From Pseudorhodobacter sp. MZDSW-24AT (GTDB lineage: Bacteria; Pseudomonadota; Alphaproteobacteria; Rhodobacterales; Rhodobacteraceae), in the NCBI RefSeq assembly GCF_002794355.1, contig NZ_PGOI01000009.1:310001-374000 (forward strand): a stretch of 64,000 nucleotides of DNA, given 5' to 3'. The position numbers were made by a program, and so were the translations under genes. Below, piece by piece: positions 10,101 through 17,100 of the stretch. The notes under the pieces were generated by a model. It was not told the origin of the DNA and ran no database searches. It worked only from the letters and a program-made list of their open reading frames with translations. How positions within the stretch are numbered: position 1 is the first letter of the stretch; each line of letters opens with the position of its first letter.

Positions 10101-10601
10101 GTGCCGATGCGGCCACAGCTGTCGAAGCTGGACAAGCTGATGATCCGCGCGGCCGAATTGCGGGCCGAGGGGCCGGGGTTCTTCCGGCGCTGGTGGCGCG
10201 AAAAGCAGGCGTGGAAACAGGCGCAAGCGGCGGGCGGCGCAGATGGCGGCGCGGATGAGGGCGCGTTCCACAATGCGGCCATCGAGGCCGCCTTCCGCGC
10301 GGCCTTGCCCCTGTATCAGATGACGCCGCGCCAAGGGACGACGGTGCTGTTCCGTCCGGCGCTGGACAGGCGCTGGCAGGTGACGGGGGGGCGCTGGGTC
10401 AGTGCGGCGCGCGAATTCGTGCTGCATGACAATGACCTTGGCCCCTTTGCCCCGGCGCTGGAGGTGATCGAGGTGCCGGGGGACCATGACAGCATGGTGC
10501 TGGAGCCCAATGTCCGGGTGCTGTCGGCGCGGATGCGGGCGGTGATTGCCGCCGCCGAGGCCCCGGAGCCTACGTCTTGGCTTGCGGCGGCGGCGGAATA
10601 G
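4176..10601 (+). CDS. Type I polyketide synthase, KS-AT-KR-DH-ACP-TE
   Basis: A single-module modular PKS of 2141 residues. Order read from sequence: ketosynthase about 10-435 with Cys186 (TACSTS), His322 (ECHGTGT) and His362 (NIGHLDTAAG); acyltransferase about 535-850 with Ser633 in GHSMGE; a long linker; ketoreductase about 1165-1400 with GGFGGIG at 1172 and the YVAANEYLNAYA active-site stretch; dehydratase about 1405-1690 with His1416 before LLPGTGYLE and Asp1582 in HPALLD; carrier protein with Ser1793 in DLGGHSL; type I thioesterase with Ser1946 in GFSGGG and His2104 in GDHDS. All catalytic residues are present, so it should extend, reduce, dehydrate and release a chain. KR before DH is not the usual order. 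The AT differs in codon use (about 5540-6590) and contains a palindromic repeat in frame (6240-6299). The motif at the usual HAFH/YASH site reads IAAH, so extender choice is uncertain. Confidence 0.95.
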   Translation: MRDSLPPVELSETDIAIVGMAAHLPGAGDLDSYWANLRGGIESIRVLEAEALLAAGESPARMARGNYVPAAAVLDGFEHFDAEFFGFSPKEAAILDPQHRQFLEVAWEALENAGHPPERFGGPIGVWAGCGMGSYFYFNLCSHRDLVDQTGMFLLRHTGNDKDFLATRVSHVLDLKGPSINVQTACSTSLVAVHYAAQALLNGECDMALAGGVTIELPHARGYLYTEGEILSPDGHCHAFDHRAQGTVFGSGAGCVVLRRAVDALRDGDHIWAILKGSAVNNDGAAKAGYLAPSVDGQARCVAEAQAVAGVSAESVSYVECHGTGTYLGDPIEVAALTAAFRETTDAVGSCRIGSVKTNIGHLDTAAGVASLIKVALALHHRELPPSLGYEAPNPAIDFETSPFRVNDRLTPWTAAPRRAGVNSLGVGGTNAHAVLEEAPPRAAPAPSDWPFQPLVLSARSKAALDAASTRLAQHLRARPDQPLADVAYTLKEGRRAFDKRRVLVAESHAEAAEILDSADPRRVFTHDHLGDSPPVIFMFPGGGAQYAGMARDLYETEPVFADWMDRGLAVLEPKLDYSIRALWLPEPGQEAAADAALKRPSVQLPLIMITEFALAKLFESWGVTPSALVGHSMGENTAAALAGVLSFEDCIGLVHLRGTLFDTIAPGGMLSVPLSEERLRSTLARLGFYLGSNIPGVRGLAPGPTEPLDIASVNAPELCVVSGPEAALSSLAEQLAAEGIDTQRIAIDIAAHSAMLEPILQRFGDYLRAIALHPPRLPIFSNRSGAELTAAEATDPDYWVHHLRGTVNFRACMESLSATPAQVYLEMGPGRALSSLAQANGVASGQVIPALRHPDQRIADDAWHMVTLARLWACGVAIDWEPIWGGAARCRVPLPGYAFQRKPYFIAPAEAQAPEAEALPVRRADLADWGWRPQWRPVAAGVDPDDLAERPTETWLIFLDETGICAALADRLSRAGHRVVRVRAGDAFAREASGGYRLSPERGREGYDALIRDLVARGLVPSRIVLGWLLTGKETFRPGSSFLHRNIEQGFYALLFLGQALAEENLPRPIRITVLTSGAAQVKGEPLPYPEKAMVLGPARVIPREVPGVEVGLLDLGPGASDEVVLEEVLADAPSLAAWRKGRRYESGVKAVALPAAQLDLPQGAHVLITGGFGGIGLTVAEDLIRRFAVKITLIARRALPERAAWAALLAKAGPDDPLARRLLALQRLEALGGEVHVARADVANLEEMQAARAAGEAQFGPVHAVIHAAGVVDDGPLLMKTPAEVEEVFAPKLHGTQVLERLFPDGTIALLVLFASTSTVTGPAGQIDYVAANEYLNAYAKHRSGGKTRVVALNWGIWQGVGMAAEALADRTGRVESPRLPLEAPMLDEAGFDRDGHRVFHARYGLDRWVVDQHRTKAGLALLPGTGYLEVMAEAWAAQGEGDAFEIRDLTFFRALEIEAPRAVRARLTRSDEGYGFQLQSQAVVSGRSGWLLHASARLLPLETAGPRLDVAGIAARLPVPEVGEGLFSPQEAHLAFGPRWRVLTSRALGAGEGLAHLALPAAFRAEPDQGWRLHPALLDLATGWAMGLIDGYTPEALWVPVSYARVRVFRPLPARIVSHMRNAGANAAARGTASFDVTLATPEGEVCVEVEGFTIHRLEGGLRLQAPDPRSLEADAVQLRAASPAEERLLHAFSQGIRPEEGAEAFGRAVALGHSQIFVSSLDLPALIRATAVEEAARSDGPSFERPDLDSDYVAPRTDIERTLVGFWQELLGVARVGVEDSFFDLGGHSLIAVRLFAMVKKAYRVDFPISVLFEAPTIAACAALIEAQIGPQERASGEAPAVASGAGAAVAPRRFTHLVPMHKGEGGAKAPFFLVAGMFGNVLNLRHLAQLLGGDRPFYGLQARGLYGDARPHGDFVSAARDYIAEMRQVQPEGPYLLGGFSGGGLIAWEIARQLEAEGEAVPLVVLLDTPVPMRPQLSKLDKLMIRAAELRAEGPGFFRRWWREKQAWKQAQAAGGADGGADEGAFHNAAIEAAFRAALPLYQMTPRQGTTVLFRPALDRRWQVTGGRWVSAAREFVLHDNDLGPFAPALEVIEVPGDHDSMVLEPNVRVLSARMRAVIAAAEAPEPTSWLAAAAE
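6240..6299. repeat. Palindromic intergenic-type repeat inside the PKS AT domain
   Basis: Within the AT coding sequence the DNA reads CAAATATCCCGGGGG followed by the hairpin CCGGGGGC-TG-GCCCCCGG (6269-6286). Read on the minus strand this is hairpin, then CCCCCGGGATATTTGA, the same layout as the intergenic copies at 33215-33256 and 41485-41565. It is in frame and encodes about 20 residues (689-708) between the ML-V-L-EE-L strand and the LDIASVNAPELC segment, where typical AT domains have only a short loop. Confidence 0.75.
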
Positions 10602-10603
10602 CC

Positions 10604-11608
10604 ATGGCGCGGGTGCTGACGGTGATCCTGAACTGGCGGACGGCGCAGATGACCCTGCGCGCGGCCGAAGCCGCTTTGCTGGCCATGCGCGGCATCGAGG
10701 GCGCGGTGGTGATCGTGGACAATGACTCGGGCGATGGCAGTTTCGAGGAGATGTCGGAGCAAGCGCGCGCGCGCGGATGGGACAGCGGGCCGCATCAGCT
10801 GCGGGTGCTGCAATCGGGGCGCAATGGTGGCTTTGGCGCGGGCAACAACTTTGGCATCCGCGCCGGGCTGCCGGATGGCAGCGCGCCCGATTACGTCTAT
10901 CTGCTGAATTCAGACGCTTTCCCCGCGCCGGATGCGATTGCGGCGCTGCTTGCGCATCTGGAGGCGCATCCCGCCACTGGCTTTGCGGGGAGCCATATTC
11001 ACGGTGAGGATGGGGCGCCGCATCACACCGCCTTTCGCTTTCCCAGCATTGCCGGAGAGTTTGAGCAGGCCGCGCGCTTTGGCCCGATTTCGCGCTTGCT
11101 GCGGCGGGCGATTGTGGCGCCGCCTTTGCCACAGGCGACGGGCCGGGTGGATTGGCTGGCCGGGGCCAGTCTGATGATGCGCGCCCGCGTGCTGGACCAG
11201 ATCGGCCTGTTTGACGAGACGTTCTTTTTGTATTTCGAGGAAACCGAATTGTGCCTGCGGGCGGCGCGCGCGGGCTGGCCCACCGATTACGTGGTGGAAA
11301 GCCGCGTGGCGCATATCGGATCGGTTTCGACCGGGATGAAGGGCTGGCAGCGGGTGCCGCGCTTCTGGCTGGATTCGCGGCTGTATTACTATGCCAAGTG
11401 CCATGGCCGTGCCTATGCACTGGGGGCGACGGTGGCCCATGTGGCAGGGGGGCTGATCTGGCGGGCGCGGGCGTTGATCCAGCGCAAGGCCTTTATCGAT
11501 CCGGCGCATTACCTTGGCGATATGTCGGCCCATGCGGCGGCTTGGGCGCTGCGCGGGTTTCGACCCGTGGCAAAGAAAGAAACCGCTGCGGCGGTGAGGA
11601 GCGTGTGA
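10604..11608 (+). CDS. Glycosyltransferase family 2
   Basis: A 334-residue GT-A fold glycosyltransferase of the GT2 (rhamnosyltransferase-like) type. Visible motifs are VTVILNWRTA at the N-terminus, VIVDNDSGDGS (nucleotide-binding Asp residues), GGFGAGNNFGIRAG, the DxD-equivalent YLLNSDAFP, GASLMMRARVLDQIGLFDETFFLYFEE and a C-terminal region with hydrophobic character. Start ATG 10604 lies two bases after the PKS stop; the upstream in-frame codons from 10577 lie in the PKS gene. The stop overlaps the NRPS start as TGATG, so expression is coupled to both megasynthase genes. A second sugar or a non-glycan acceptor in the same product is the simplest reading. Confidence 0.9.
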   Translation: MARVLTVILNWRTAQMTLRAAEAALLAMRGIEGAVVIVDNDSGDGSFEEMSEQARARGWDSGPHQLRVLQSGRNGGFGAGNNFGIRAGLPDGSAPDYVYLLNSDAFPAPDAIAALLAHLEAHPATGFAGSHIHGEDGAPHHTAFRFPSIAGEFEQAARFGPISRLLRRAIVAPPLPQATGRVDWLAGASLMMRARVLDQIGLFDETFFLYFEETELCLRAARAGWPTDYVVESRVAHIGSVSTGMKGWQRVPRFWLDSRLYYYAKCHGRAYALGATVAHVAGGLIWRARALIQRKAFIDPAHYLGDMSAHAAAWALRGFRPVAKKETAAAVRSV

Positions 11609-14600
11609 TGGCGTTGAGCGCAATTCTGATCGGCAATGAAAGCCTGACACGGGCCTGCGGCGCGGCTTGGCTTGCGCGCGGACATCGGCTGGTGGCGGTG
11701 GTCACGCGGGAGGCATCGGTGCGCGATTGGGCGCTGGGCGCGGGGCTGCGGGTCGAGGCGCCCGGCGCGGGGCTGGAGCAGCGACTGGCCGGGCTGACCT
11801 GCGACTGGCTGCTTTCGGTGGCCAATCTGTCGCTGGTGCCTGCGGCGGTGCGGGCCTTTGCCGCGCGCGGGGCGGTGAATTTTCACGACGGGCCCTTGCC
11901 GCGCCATGCCGGGCTGAATGCGCCGGTCTGGGCGCTTTTGGCCGGAGAGCGCCAGCACGGGATCACATGGCATCTGATGACGGATGGTGTGGACACGGGC
12001 GACATTCTGGAGCAGCGGCTGTTTGACGTGGCGCCGGGCGAGACGGCGCTTTCGCTCAACACCCGGTGCTTTGAGGCCGGGCTGGAAAGCTTTCCGGCGC
12101 TGATGGATCAGATGGAGCGCGGGTTGCGCCCGGTGCCGCAGGATTTTGCCGGGCGCGTGGTGCATGCGCGGGCAGATCGGCCCGCGGCTTTTGGACGGCT
12201 GGATTTCACGGCTTCGGCCGAGGCGGTGGCGCGGATGGTCCGCGCGCTGGACCATGGGCGCTATTGGAACCCGCTGACCACGGCCAAGATCGCCGGATCT
12301 TTTGGCGTGCTGAACGTGGGGGCCGCCGAGGTGGCAGAGGGCACGGGCCTGCCGGGAGCGGTGCTGTCTTCGGGGCCTGAGGGGGTTGTGGTGGGCTGTG
12401 GCACGGGGGCGGTGCGGTTGCACCGTCTGACCTGTCAGACGCTGGGGCTGCCGGTGTCGCCCGAGCGGGTGCGGGATGTGGCCTTGCTGGAGGATGGCGC
12501 GGCGCTGACGGCGGCGCTGGCGGCGCTGGTCCCGCATGAGGCCGCGGTGCGCAAGCGGCTTGCGGCGCTGGCGCCGTTGCCCGTGGCGGGCACAGGTGAG
12601 GGCGCGGGCTGGCTTCGGGTGCCGGTCGAGGCCGGGGCCGAGCGGCTGGCGGTGGCCTTGGCGCAGGTCGCGGGGCAGGGCAGCGGGGATCTGGCGCTGT
12701 CGGTGGCGCCGGGGCTGGAGGGGTATTCCAGCGGCTGGGTGCCGGCGCGGGTGGAGGTGGGTGGCACCGTGGCGGCGGCGGTCGCGGCGCTCCGGGCCGA
12801 AGGGGCCCCGGGCTTTGCGCTGGATTTGCGGACGCGCGATGCCCGGCTGGCGGGGATGCAGGTGCCTCCCGTGGGCCTGTCGCGCCATGGCGGGCCGGTG
12901 CCGGGGACGGTTGTCACGCTGTGTGACGGGGCGCTGCTGGCGGACCGCGCCCGGATCTCGGAGGCCGAGGCGCGCGCGCTTGCGGCGCGGCTGGCCTTTG
13001 TGGCGGCGGCGGCGGGTGACGAGGTGGCGGTGTCGGATCTGCCGATGCTGACCGAGGACGAACGGCGGGCGGTGCTGGAGGCGGCGAACCAGACGCTGGC
13101 CCCGCGCACGGAGCTGTGCGTGCATCAGGCCTTTGAGGCGCAGGTCGCGCGGACGCCCGATGCGCCTGCGGTGAGTTTCGAGGCGGTGACGCTGAGTTAT
13201 GCCGCGCTGAACGCGCGGGCGAACCGGGTGGCGCAGGTGCTGCGCGGCTTGGGCGTGGGGCCGGGGGTTCTGGTGGGGCTGCACATCCGGCGCAGTCTGG
13301 ACATGCTGGTGGGCGCCTTGGCCATTCAAAAGGCGGGCGGGGCCTATGTGCCGATGGACCCGGCCTATCCGGCGGATCGCACCGCGCTTTATATCGAGGA
13401 TTCGGGCTGTCCGGTGATCGTGACGACCCATGATCTGGCGGCGGCCTTGCCGGCGCGCGCGGTGGCCTTGTGTCTGGACACCGATGGGCGGATCGCGGCG
13501 GCGTCGGAGGCCAATGTTGAAAGCGGCGTGGGGCCGGGGGATCTGGCCTATCTGATCTATACATCGGGGTCCACCGGGCGGCCCAAGGGGGTGATGGTCG
13601 AGCACCGCAATGTGGCGAATTTCTTCACCGGGATGGATCAGCGCCTTGGCACCGCGCCGGGGGTGTGGCTGGCGGTCACCTCGCTGTCTTTCGACATTTC
13701 GGTGCTGGAGCTGTTCTGGACGCTGGCGCGCGGGTTCAAGGTGGTGATCTCGTCGGATGAGAACCGGGCGCTGGTGTCTTCGGGGCGGATCGCGAGTGCG
13801 GGGAGGATGGATTTCTCGCTGTATTACTGGGGCAATGACGATGGCGCGGGGCCCAAGAAATACGAGCTGCTGCTGGAGGGCGCCAAGTTTGCCGACAGCC
13901 ATGGCTTTGTGGCGGTGTGGACGCCCGAGCGGCATTTCCATGCCTTTGGCGGGCCATACCCGAACCCTGCGGTGACGGGGGCGGCGGTGGCGGCGGTAAC
14001 GCGCAACATCGGGGTGCGGGCCGGGTCTTGCGTGGTGCCCTTGCACCATCCGGCGCGGATTGCCGAGGAATGGGCGGTGATCGACAATCTGACGGGCGGG
14101 CGCGCCGGGATTGCGATTGCCAGCGGTTGGCAGCCCGATGATTTCGTGCTGCGCCCGGAAAACACGCCGCCGAAGAACAAGGCCGCGATGTTTGCCGCCG
14201 CCGATCAGGTGCGGCGGCTGTGGCGCGGCGAGGGGGTGGATTTTCCCAAGGCGGACGGGTCGATGTTCACCGTTGTCAGCCAGCCGCGCCCGGTGTCGGC
14301 AGAGCTGCCGCTGTGGGTGACGACTGCCGGCAACCCCGAGACATGGCGCGAGGCCGGCGAGCTGGGGGCCAATGTGCTGACCCATCTTCTGGGCCAGTCG
14401 ATTGACGAGGTGGCGGGCAAGATCAAGCTGTATCGCGAGGCGCGGGCCAAGGCCGGGCATGACCCCGAGGCAGGGGTGGTGACCTTGATGCTGCACTCTT
14501 ACGTGGGGCGCGACCGGGCACAGGTGCGGCGCGTGGCCGAAGGCCCGATGAAGGCCTATCTGGCCGCCGCTGTGGGCTTGGTCAAGCAATACGCCTGGGC

Positions 14601-16116
14601 CTTTCCGGCCTTCAAGAAGCCCGAAGGCGTGACCAATCCGATGGACATTGACCTGCGCAGTCTGAGCGCCGAAGAAAATGACGCCATTCTGGATTTCGCG
14701 TTTCAGCGCTATTTCGAGGACTCGGGCCTGTTTGGCACGGTCGAGGATGCGCTGGCGCGGGTCGAGCAGCTCAAACGCATCGGCGTGGGCGAGGTGGCCT
14801 GTCTGATCGATTATGGCATCGCCCCCGAGACGGTGATGGAGGGGCTTTATCCGCTGGCCGAGGTGGTGCGGCGCGCCAATGCGGGCGGCGGGGTGGAGGC
14901 GGATGATTTCTCGATCGCGGCGCAACTGATCCGGCACAAGGTGACGCATCTGCAATGCACGCCGTCGATGGCGCGGATGATCGCGATGAATGAAGAGTCG
15001 CGCACGGCCTTGGCGGGGGTGCGCATGGTGATGGTGGGCGGCGAGGCGCTGCCGGGGGCCTTGGTGCAAGACCTGCGGGCGGCCACATCGGCGCGCATCC
15101 TGAACATGTATGGGCCGACGGAAACCACGATCTGGTCTTCGGTGGAAGAGGTGGGGGTGCCAGAGGCGGTGTCGAACATCGGCACGCCGCTGGCCAATCA
15201 GCAGATGTATGTGCTGGACGCCCGTGGCGCGCCCGTGCCGGTGGGCACCCCCGGCGAGCTGTGGATTGGCGGCGACGGTGTGACGCGCGGCTATTGGCAG
15301 CGACCGGATCTAACCGCCGAGCGCTTCCGTCCCGACCCGTTCGTGACGCCGGATCGCGCCTGCCCTTGGGGCGCGCGGATCTATGGCACCGGCGATCTGG
15401 TGCGGCGGCGCGCCGATGGCAAGATCGATTTTCTGGGCCGCGCCGATCATCAGGTGAAGCTGCGCGGCTATCGGATCGAGCTGGGGGAGATCGAGGCCGC
15501 GCTGGAGGCGCAGCCGGGGGTGCATCAGGCGGTGGTTCTGGCGCGCGAGGACAGCCCGGGCGATGTGCGGCTGGTGGGCTATGTCACCGGGCCTGCGTCC
15601 GAGGCGGCGTTGCGCGCGGCGCTGGCAGAGCGGCTGCCCGAGCATATGGTGCCCGCGCAGATCGTGAGGCTGGAGGCCTTTCCGCTGACTCCCAACCGCA
15701 AGGTGGACCGCAAGGCGCTGCCTGCGCCCGGCGCGCGGGCGACCGAGGCGGTGTTCGTGGCCCCGACCTCCGACATCGAGGCGCAGATCGCGGCGGTCTG
15801 GGCGCGGGTGCTGGGGGTGCCCAAGGTGGGCGCCAAGGACAATTTCTTTGCGCTGGGCGGGCATTCGTTGCTGGCGGTGCAGGCGCACCGCGAAATCCGG
15901 GCGGCGCTGGGCGCGGCCAAGCTGTCGATCACCGACATTTTCCGCTTTCCCACCCTGTCGGCCTTGGCCGCGCATCTGGATGACGGGCCAAAGCCCGTGG
16001 CGGCGGCGACCGCGGCGGCAAAGTCTGCCGGGCTTGCCACGCAGGCCGAGGCGCGGGCCGATGCCATGGCGCGACGGCGCGCCATGCGGGCGGGGCGGGC
16101 AGGCGTGGATGCCTGA
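11608..16116 (+). CDS. NRPS: formyltransferase - adenylation with embedded luciferase-like monooxygenase - PCP
   Basis: A 1502-residue, single-module peptide synthetase. Residues 1-210 are a methionyl-tRNA-formyltransferase-type domain with the catalytic triad Asn91, His93 and Asp129, spaced exactly as in E. coli Fmt (108, 110, 146); residues to about 300 look like the Fmt C-terminal domain. About 300-490 resembles the end of a condensation domain but has no HHxxxDG. The adenylation domain shows A2 (KAGGAYVPMDP), A3 (YTSGSTGRPKG from 651), A4 (FDIS, Asp696), then A5 (GPTE at 1169), A6, A7 (YGTGDL), A8 and A10 (NRKVDRK). Between A4 and A5, about 730-1090, lies a bacterial-luciferase-like FMN monooxygenase of the MupA-type. 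PCP Ser1420 is in GGHSL. Hand-aligned pocket residues are D-I-L-Q-M-G-M-I-W-K, a glycine-type code. No release domain. Starts at ATG 11608 with GAGGAG upstream. Confidence 0.93.
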   Translation: MALSAILIGNESLTRACGAAWLARGHRLVAVVTREASVRDWALGAGLRVEAPGAGLEQRLAGLTCDWLLSVANLSLVPAAVRAFAARGAVNFHDGPLPRHAGLNAPVWALLAGERQHGITWHLMTDGVDTGDILEQRLFDVAPGETALSLNTRCFEAGLESFPALMDQMERGLRPVPQDFAGRVVHARADRPAAFGRLDFTASAEAVARMVRALDHGRYWNPLTTAKIAGSFGVLNVGAAEVAEGTGLPGAVLSSGPEGVVVGCGTGAVRLHRLTCQTLGLPVSPERVRDVALLEDGAALTAALAALVPHEAAVRKRLAALAPLPVAGTGEGAGWLRVPVEAGAERLAVALAQVAGQGSGDLALSVAPGLEGYSSGWVPARVEVGGTVAAAVAALRAEGAPGFALDLRTRDARLAGMQVPPVGLSRHGGPVPGTVVTLCDGALLADRARISEAEARALAARLAFVAAAAGDEVAVSDLPMLTEDERRAVLEAANQTLAPRTELCVHQAFEAQVARTPDAPAVSFEAVTLSYAALNARANRVAQVLRGLGVGPGVLVGLHIRRSLDMLVGALAIQKAGGAYVPMDPAYPADRTALYIEDSGCPVIVTTHDLAAALPARAVALCLDTDGRIAAASEANVESGVGPGDLAYLIYTSGSTGRPKGVMVEHRNVANFFTGMDQRLGTAPGVWLAVTSLSFDISVLELFWTLARGFKVVISSDENRALVSSGRIASAGRMDFSLYYWGNDDGAGPKKYELLLEGAKFADSHGFVAVWTPERHFHAFGGPYPNPAVTGAAVAAVTRNIGVRAGSCVVPLHHPARIAEEWAVIDNLTGGRAGIAIASGWQPDDFVLRPENTPPKNKAAMFAAADQVRRLWRGEGVDFPKADGSMFTVVSQPRPVSAELPLWVTTAGNPETWREAGELGANVLTHLLGQSIDEVAGKIKLYREARAKAGHDPEAGVVTLMLHSYVGRDRAQVRRVAEGPMKAYLAAAVGLVKQYAWAFPAFKKPEGVTNPMDIDLRSLSAEENDAILDFAFQRYFEDSGLFGTVEDALARVEQLKRIGVGEVACLIDYGIAPETVMEGLYPLAEVVRRANAGGGVEADDFSIAAQLIRHKVTHLQCTPSMARMIAMNEESRTALAGVRMVMVGGEALPGALVQDLRAATSARILNMYGPTETTIWSSVEEVGVPEAVSNIGTPLANQQMYVLDARGAPVPVGTPGELWIGGDGVTRGYWQRPDLTAERFRPDPFVTPDRACPWGARIYGTGDLVRRRADGKIDFLGRADHQVKLRGYRIELGEIEAALEAQPGVHQAVVLAREDSPGDVRLVGYVTGPASEAALRAALAERLPEHMVPAQIVRLEAFPLTPNRKVDRKALPAPGARATEAVFVAPTSDIEAQIAAVWARVLGVPKVGAKDNFFALGGHSLLAVQAHREIRAALGAAKLSITDIFRFPTLSALAAHLDDGPKPVAAATAAAKSAGLATQAEARADAMARRRAMRAGRAGVDA

Positions 16117-16738
16117 GGCCGCCTTGCTTGGCGCGCTGCGGGGGCTTGCACCCGAGGGGGCGGGCCTTGGCTGGGCTGATCCGCGCGCGGACCATGCCCT
16201 GATGCCGGGCGAGGCGGTGCCGGGGGCGATCCTGTCGCGGCAGCGGGAGTTTGCAGCGGGCCGCGCGGCGGCGCGCGCGGCGCTGGCGGCGTTTGGCGTT
16301 CCGGCGCAGGCGCTGCCGATGGGGGCCGACCGCGCGCCGGTCTGGCCTGCTGGTGTGGTTGGGTCCATCACGCATACGGCGGGGGCCTGTCTGGCGGTGG
16401 CCCTGCCAAGCGCGCGCTGCCGGGGGATCGGGCTGGATCTGGAAGAGGACCACCCGCTGGACCCGGATCTGTGGGAGATGGTGCTGCGCCCGGAAGAGCG
16501 GGCGGGCATGACGGGCGCGCAGGCCAAGGCGGTGTTCTGCGCCAAGGAGGCCGCCTATAAGGCGCAATACAGCGTCAGCCGCACGCTTTATGGCTTTGAC
16601 GGGATGCGGGTGAACTGGCGCGGCGCCGCGTTTGACGCCGTGTTCACACAGGCGGTGCCGCCTTTTGACGCGGGCGCGCAGGTTGAGGGACAGGTGGTGC
16701 GGGTGGCGGGGCATCTGCTGGCGCTGGCCCGGCTGTGA
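16109..16738 (+). CDS. 4'-phosphopantetheinyl transferase, EntD/Sfp type
   Basis: A 209-residue enzyme that moves the phosphopantetheine arm of CoA onto a serine of carrier proteins, here surely the ACP of the PKS and the PCP of the NRPS. Signatures are VGSITHTAG (CoA-binding, as in EntD), GIGLDLEED (Mg-binding Asp/Glu) and FCAKEAAYKAQY (the W/F-x-x-KE-A-x-x-K motif). The gene starts at ATG 16109, overlapping the NRPS stop by eight bases, so it is the last member of the translationally coupled block. A dedicated transferase next to the megasynthases supports the idea that both are active. Confidence 0.93.
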   Translation: MPEAALLGALRGLAPEGAGLGWADPRADHALMPGEAVPGAILSRQREFAAGRAAARAALAAFGVPAQALPMGADRAPVWPAGVVGSITHTAGACLAVALPSARCRGIGLDLEEDHPLDPDLWEMVLRPEERAGMTGAQAKAVFCAKEAAYKAQYSVSRTLYGFDGMRVNWRGAAFDAVFTQAVPPFDAGAQVEGQVVRVAGHLLALARL

Positions 16739-16841
16739 TGCCGCGCCGCAGCGACGAATTGTCGCGACAGCCGGGGGAAAAGCGCTATTCTTGTCGCAAC
16801 CGTGTGCCTTGAGGAGGGCAGGCGGGCGTGGGGAGGATGGC

Positions 16842-17051
16842 ATGAACAAGCTTATTGCCGTGGTCTGTGTGATCAGCTGGTCGGGGTTCTGGGCCTTTGG
16901 CTATCTGGCGCTTTCGGCGGATGTGCACGATCAGGCGCAGATTCTGGTGGCCAGTTTGTTGGCCGCGCTTGGATTTTTGACGGGGGTCTTTGCATATATC
17001 CGGCTGGCGCGCGAAAGGCCGGTGAATTACCGGCGGGTGATGCCGCGCTAA
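16842..17051 (+). CDS. Small membrane protein, unknown function
   Basis: A 69-residue protein with two predicted membrane helices (about 4-24, IAVVCVISWSGFWAFGYLAL, and 35-55, VASLLAALGFLTGVFAYI) and a basic C-terminal tail ending RRVMPR. ATG 16842 is preceded by GGGAGGATGG. No family is recognised. It follows the phosphopantetheinyl transferase by about 100 bases, a gap containing small self-complementary GTCGCGAC-type sequences, so it may be the first gene of the next unit rather than part of the biosynthetic operon. Confidence 0.65.
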   Translation: MNKLIAVVCVISWSGFWAFGYLALSADVHDQAQILVASLLAALGFLTGVFAYIRLARERPVNYRRVMPR

Positions 17052-17100
17052 ACAGTGCTTTGCCCTTGTTCGGGGGCGGGGTCCGACTTACCTCTGGATC

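Noticed and set aside
8127-11420. A 1097-residue minus-strand open frame opposite the PKS
   Set aside because: It lies opposite an unambiguous PKS/GT2 sequence, is rich in Arg, His and Pro, and has no domain; this is the usual antisense shadow in high-GC DNA. The same holds for frames at 4152-6143, 6252-8063 and 11509-15069.
12500-13100. A functional NRPS condensation domain
   Set aside because: No HHxxxDG is present; only a C-domain-like tail and linker.
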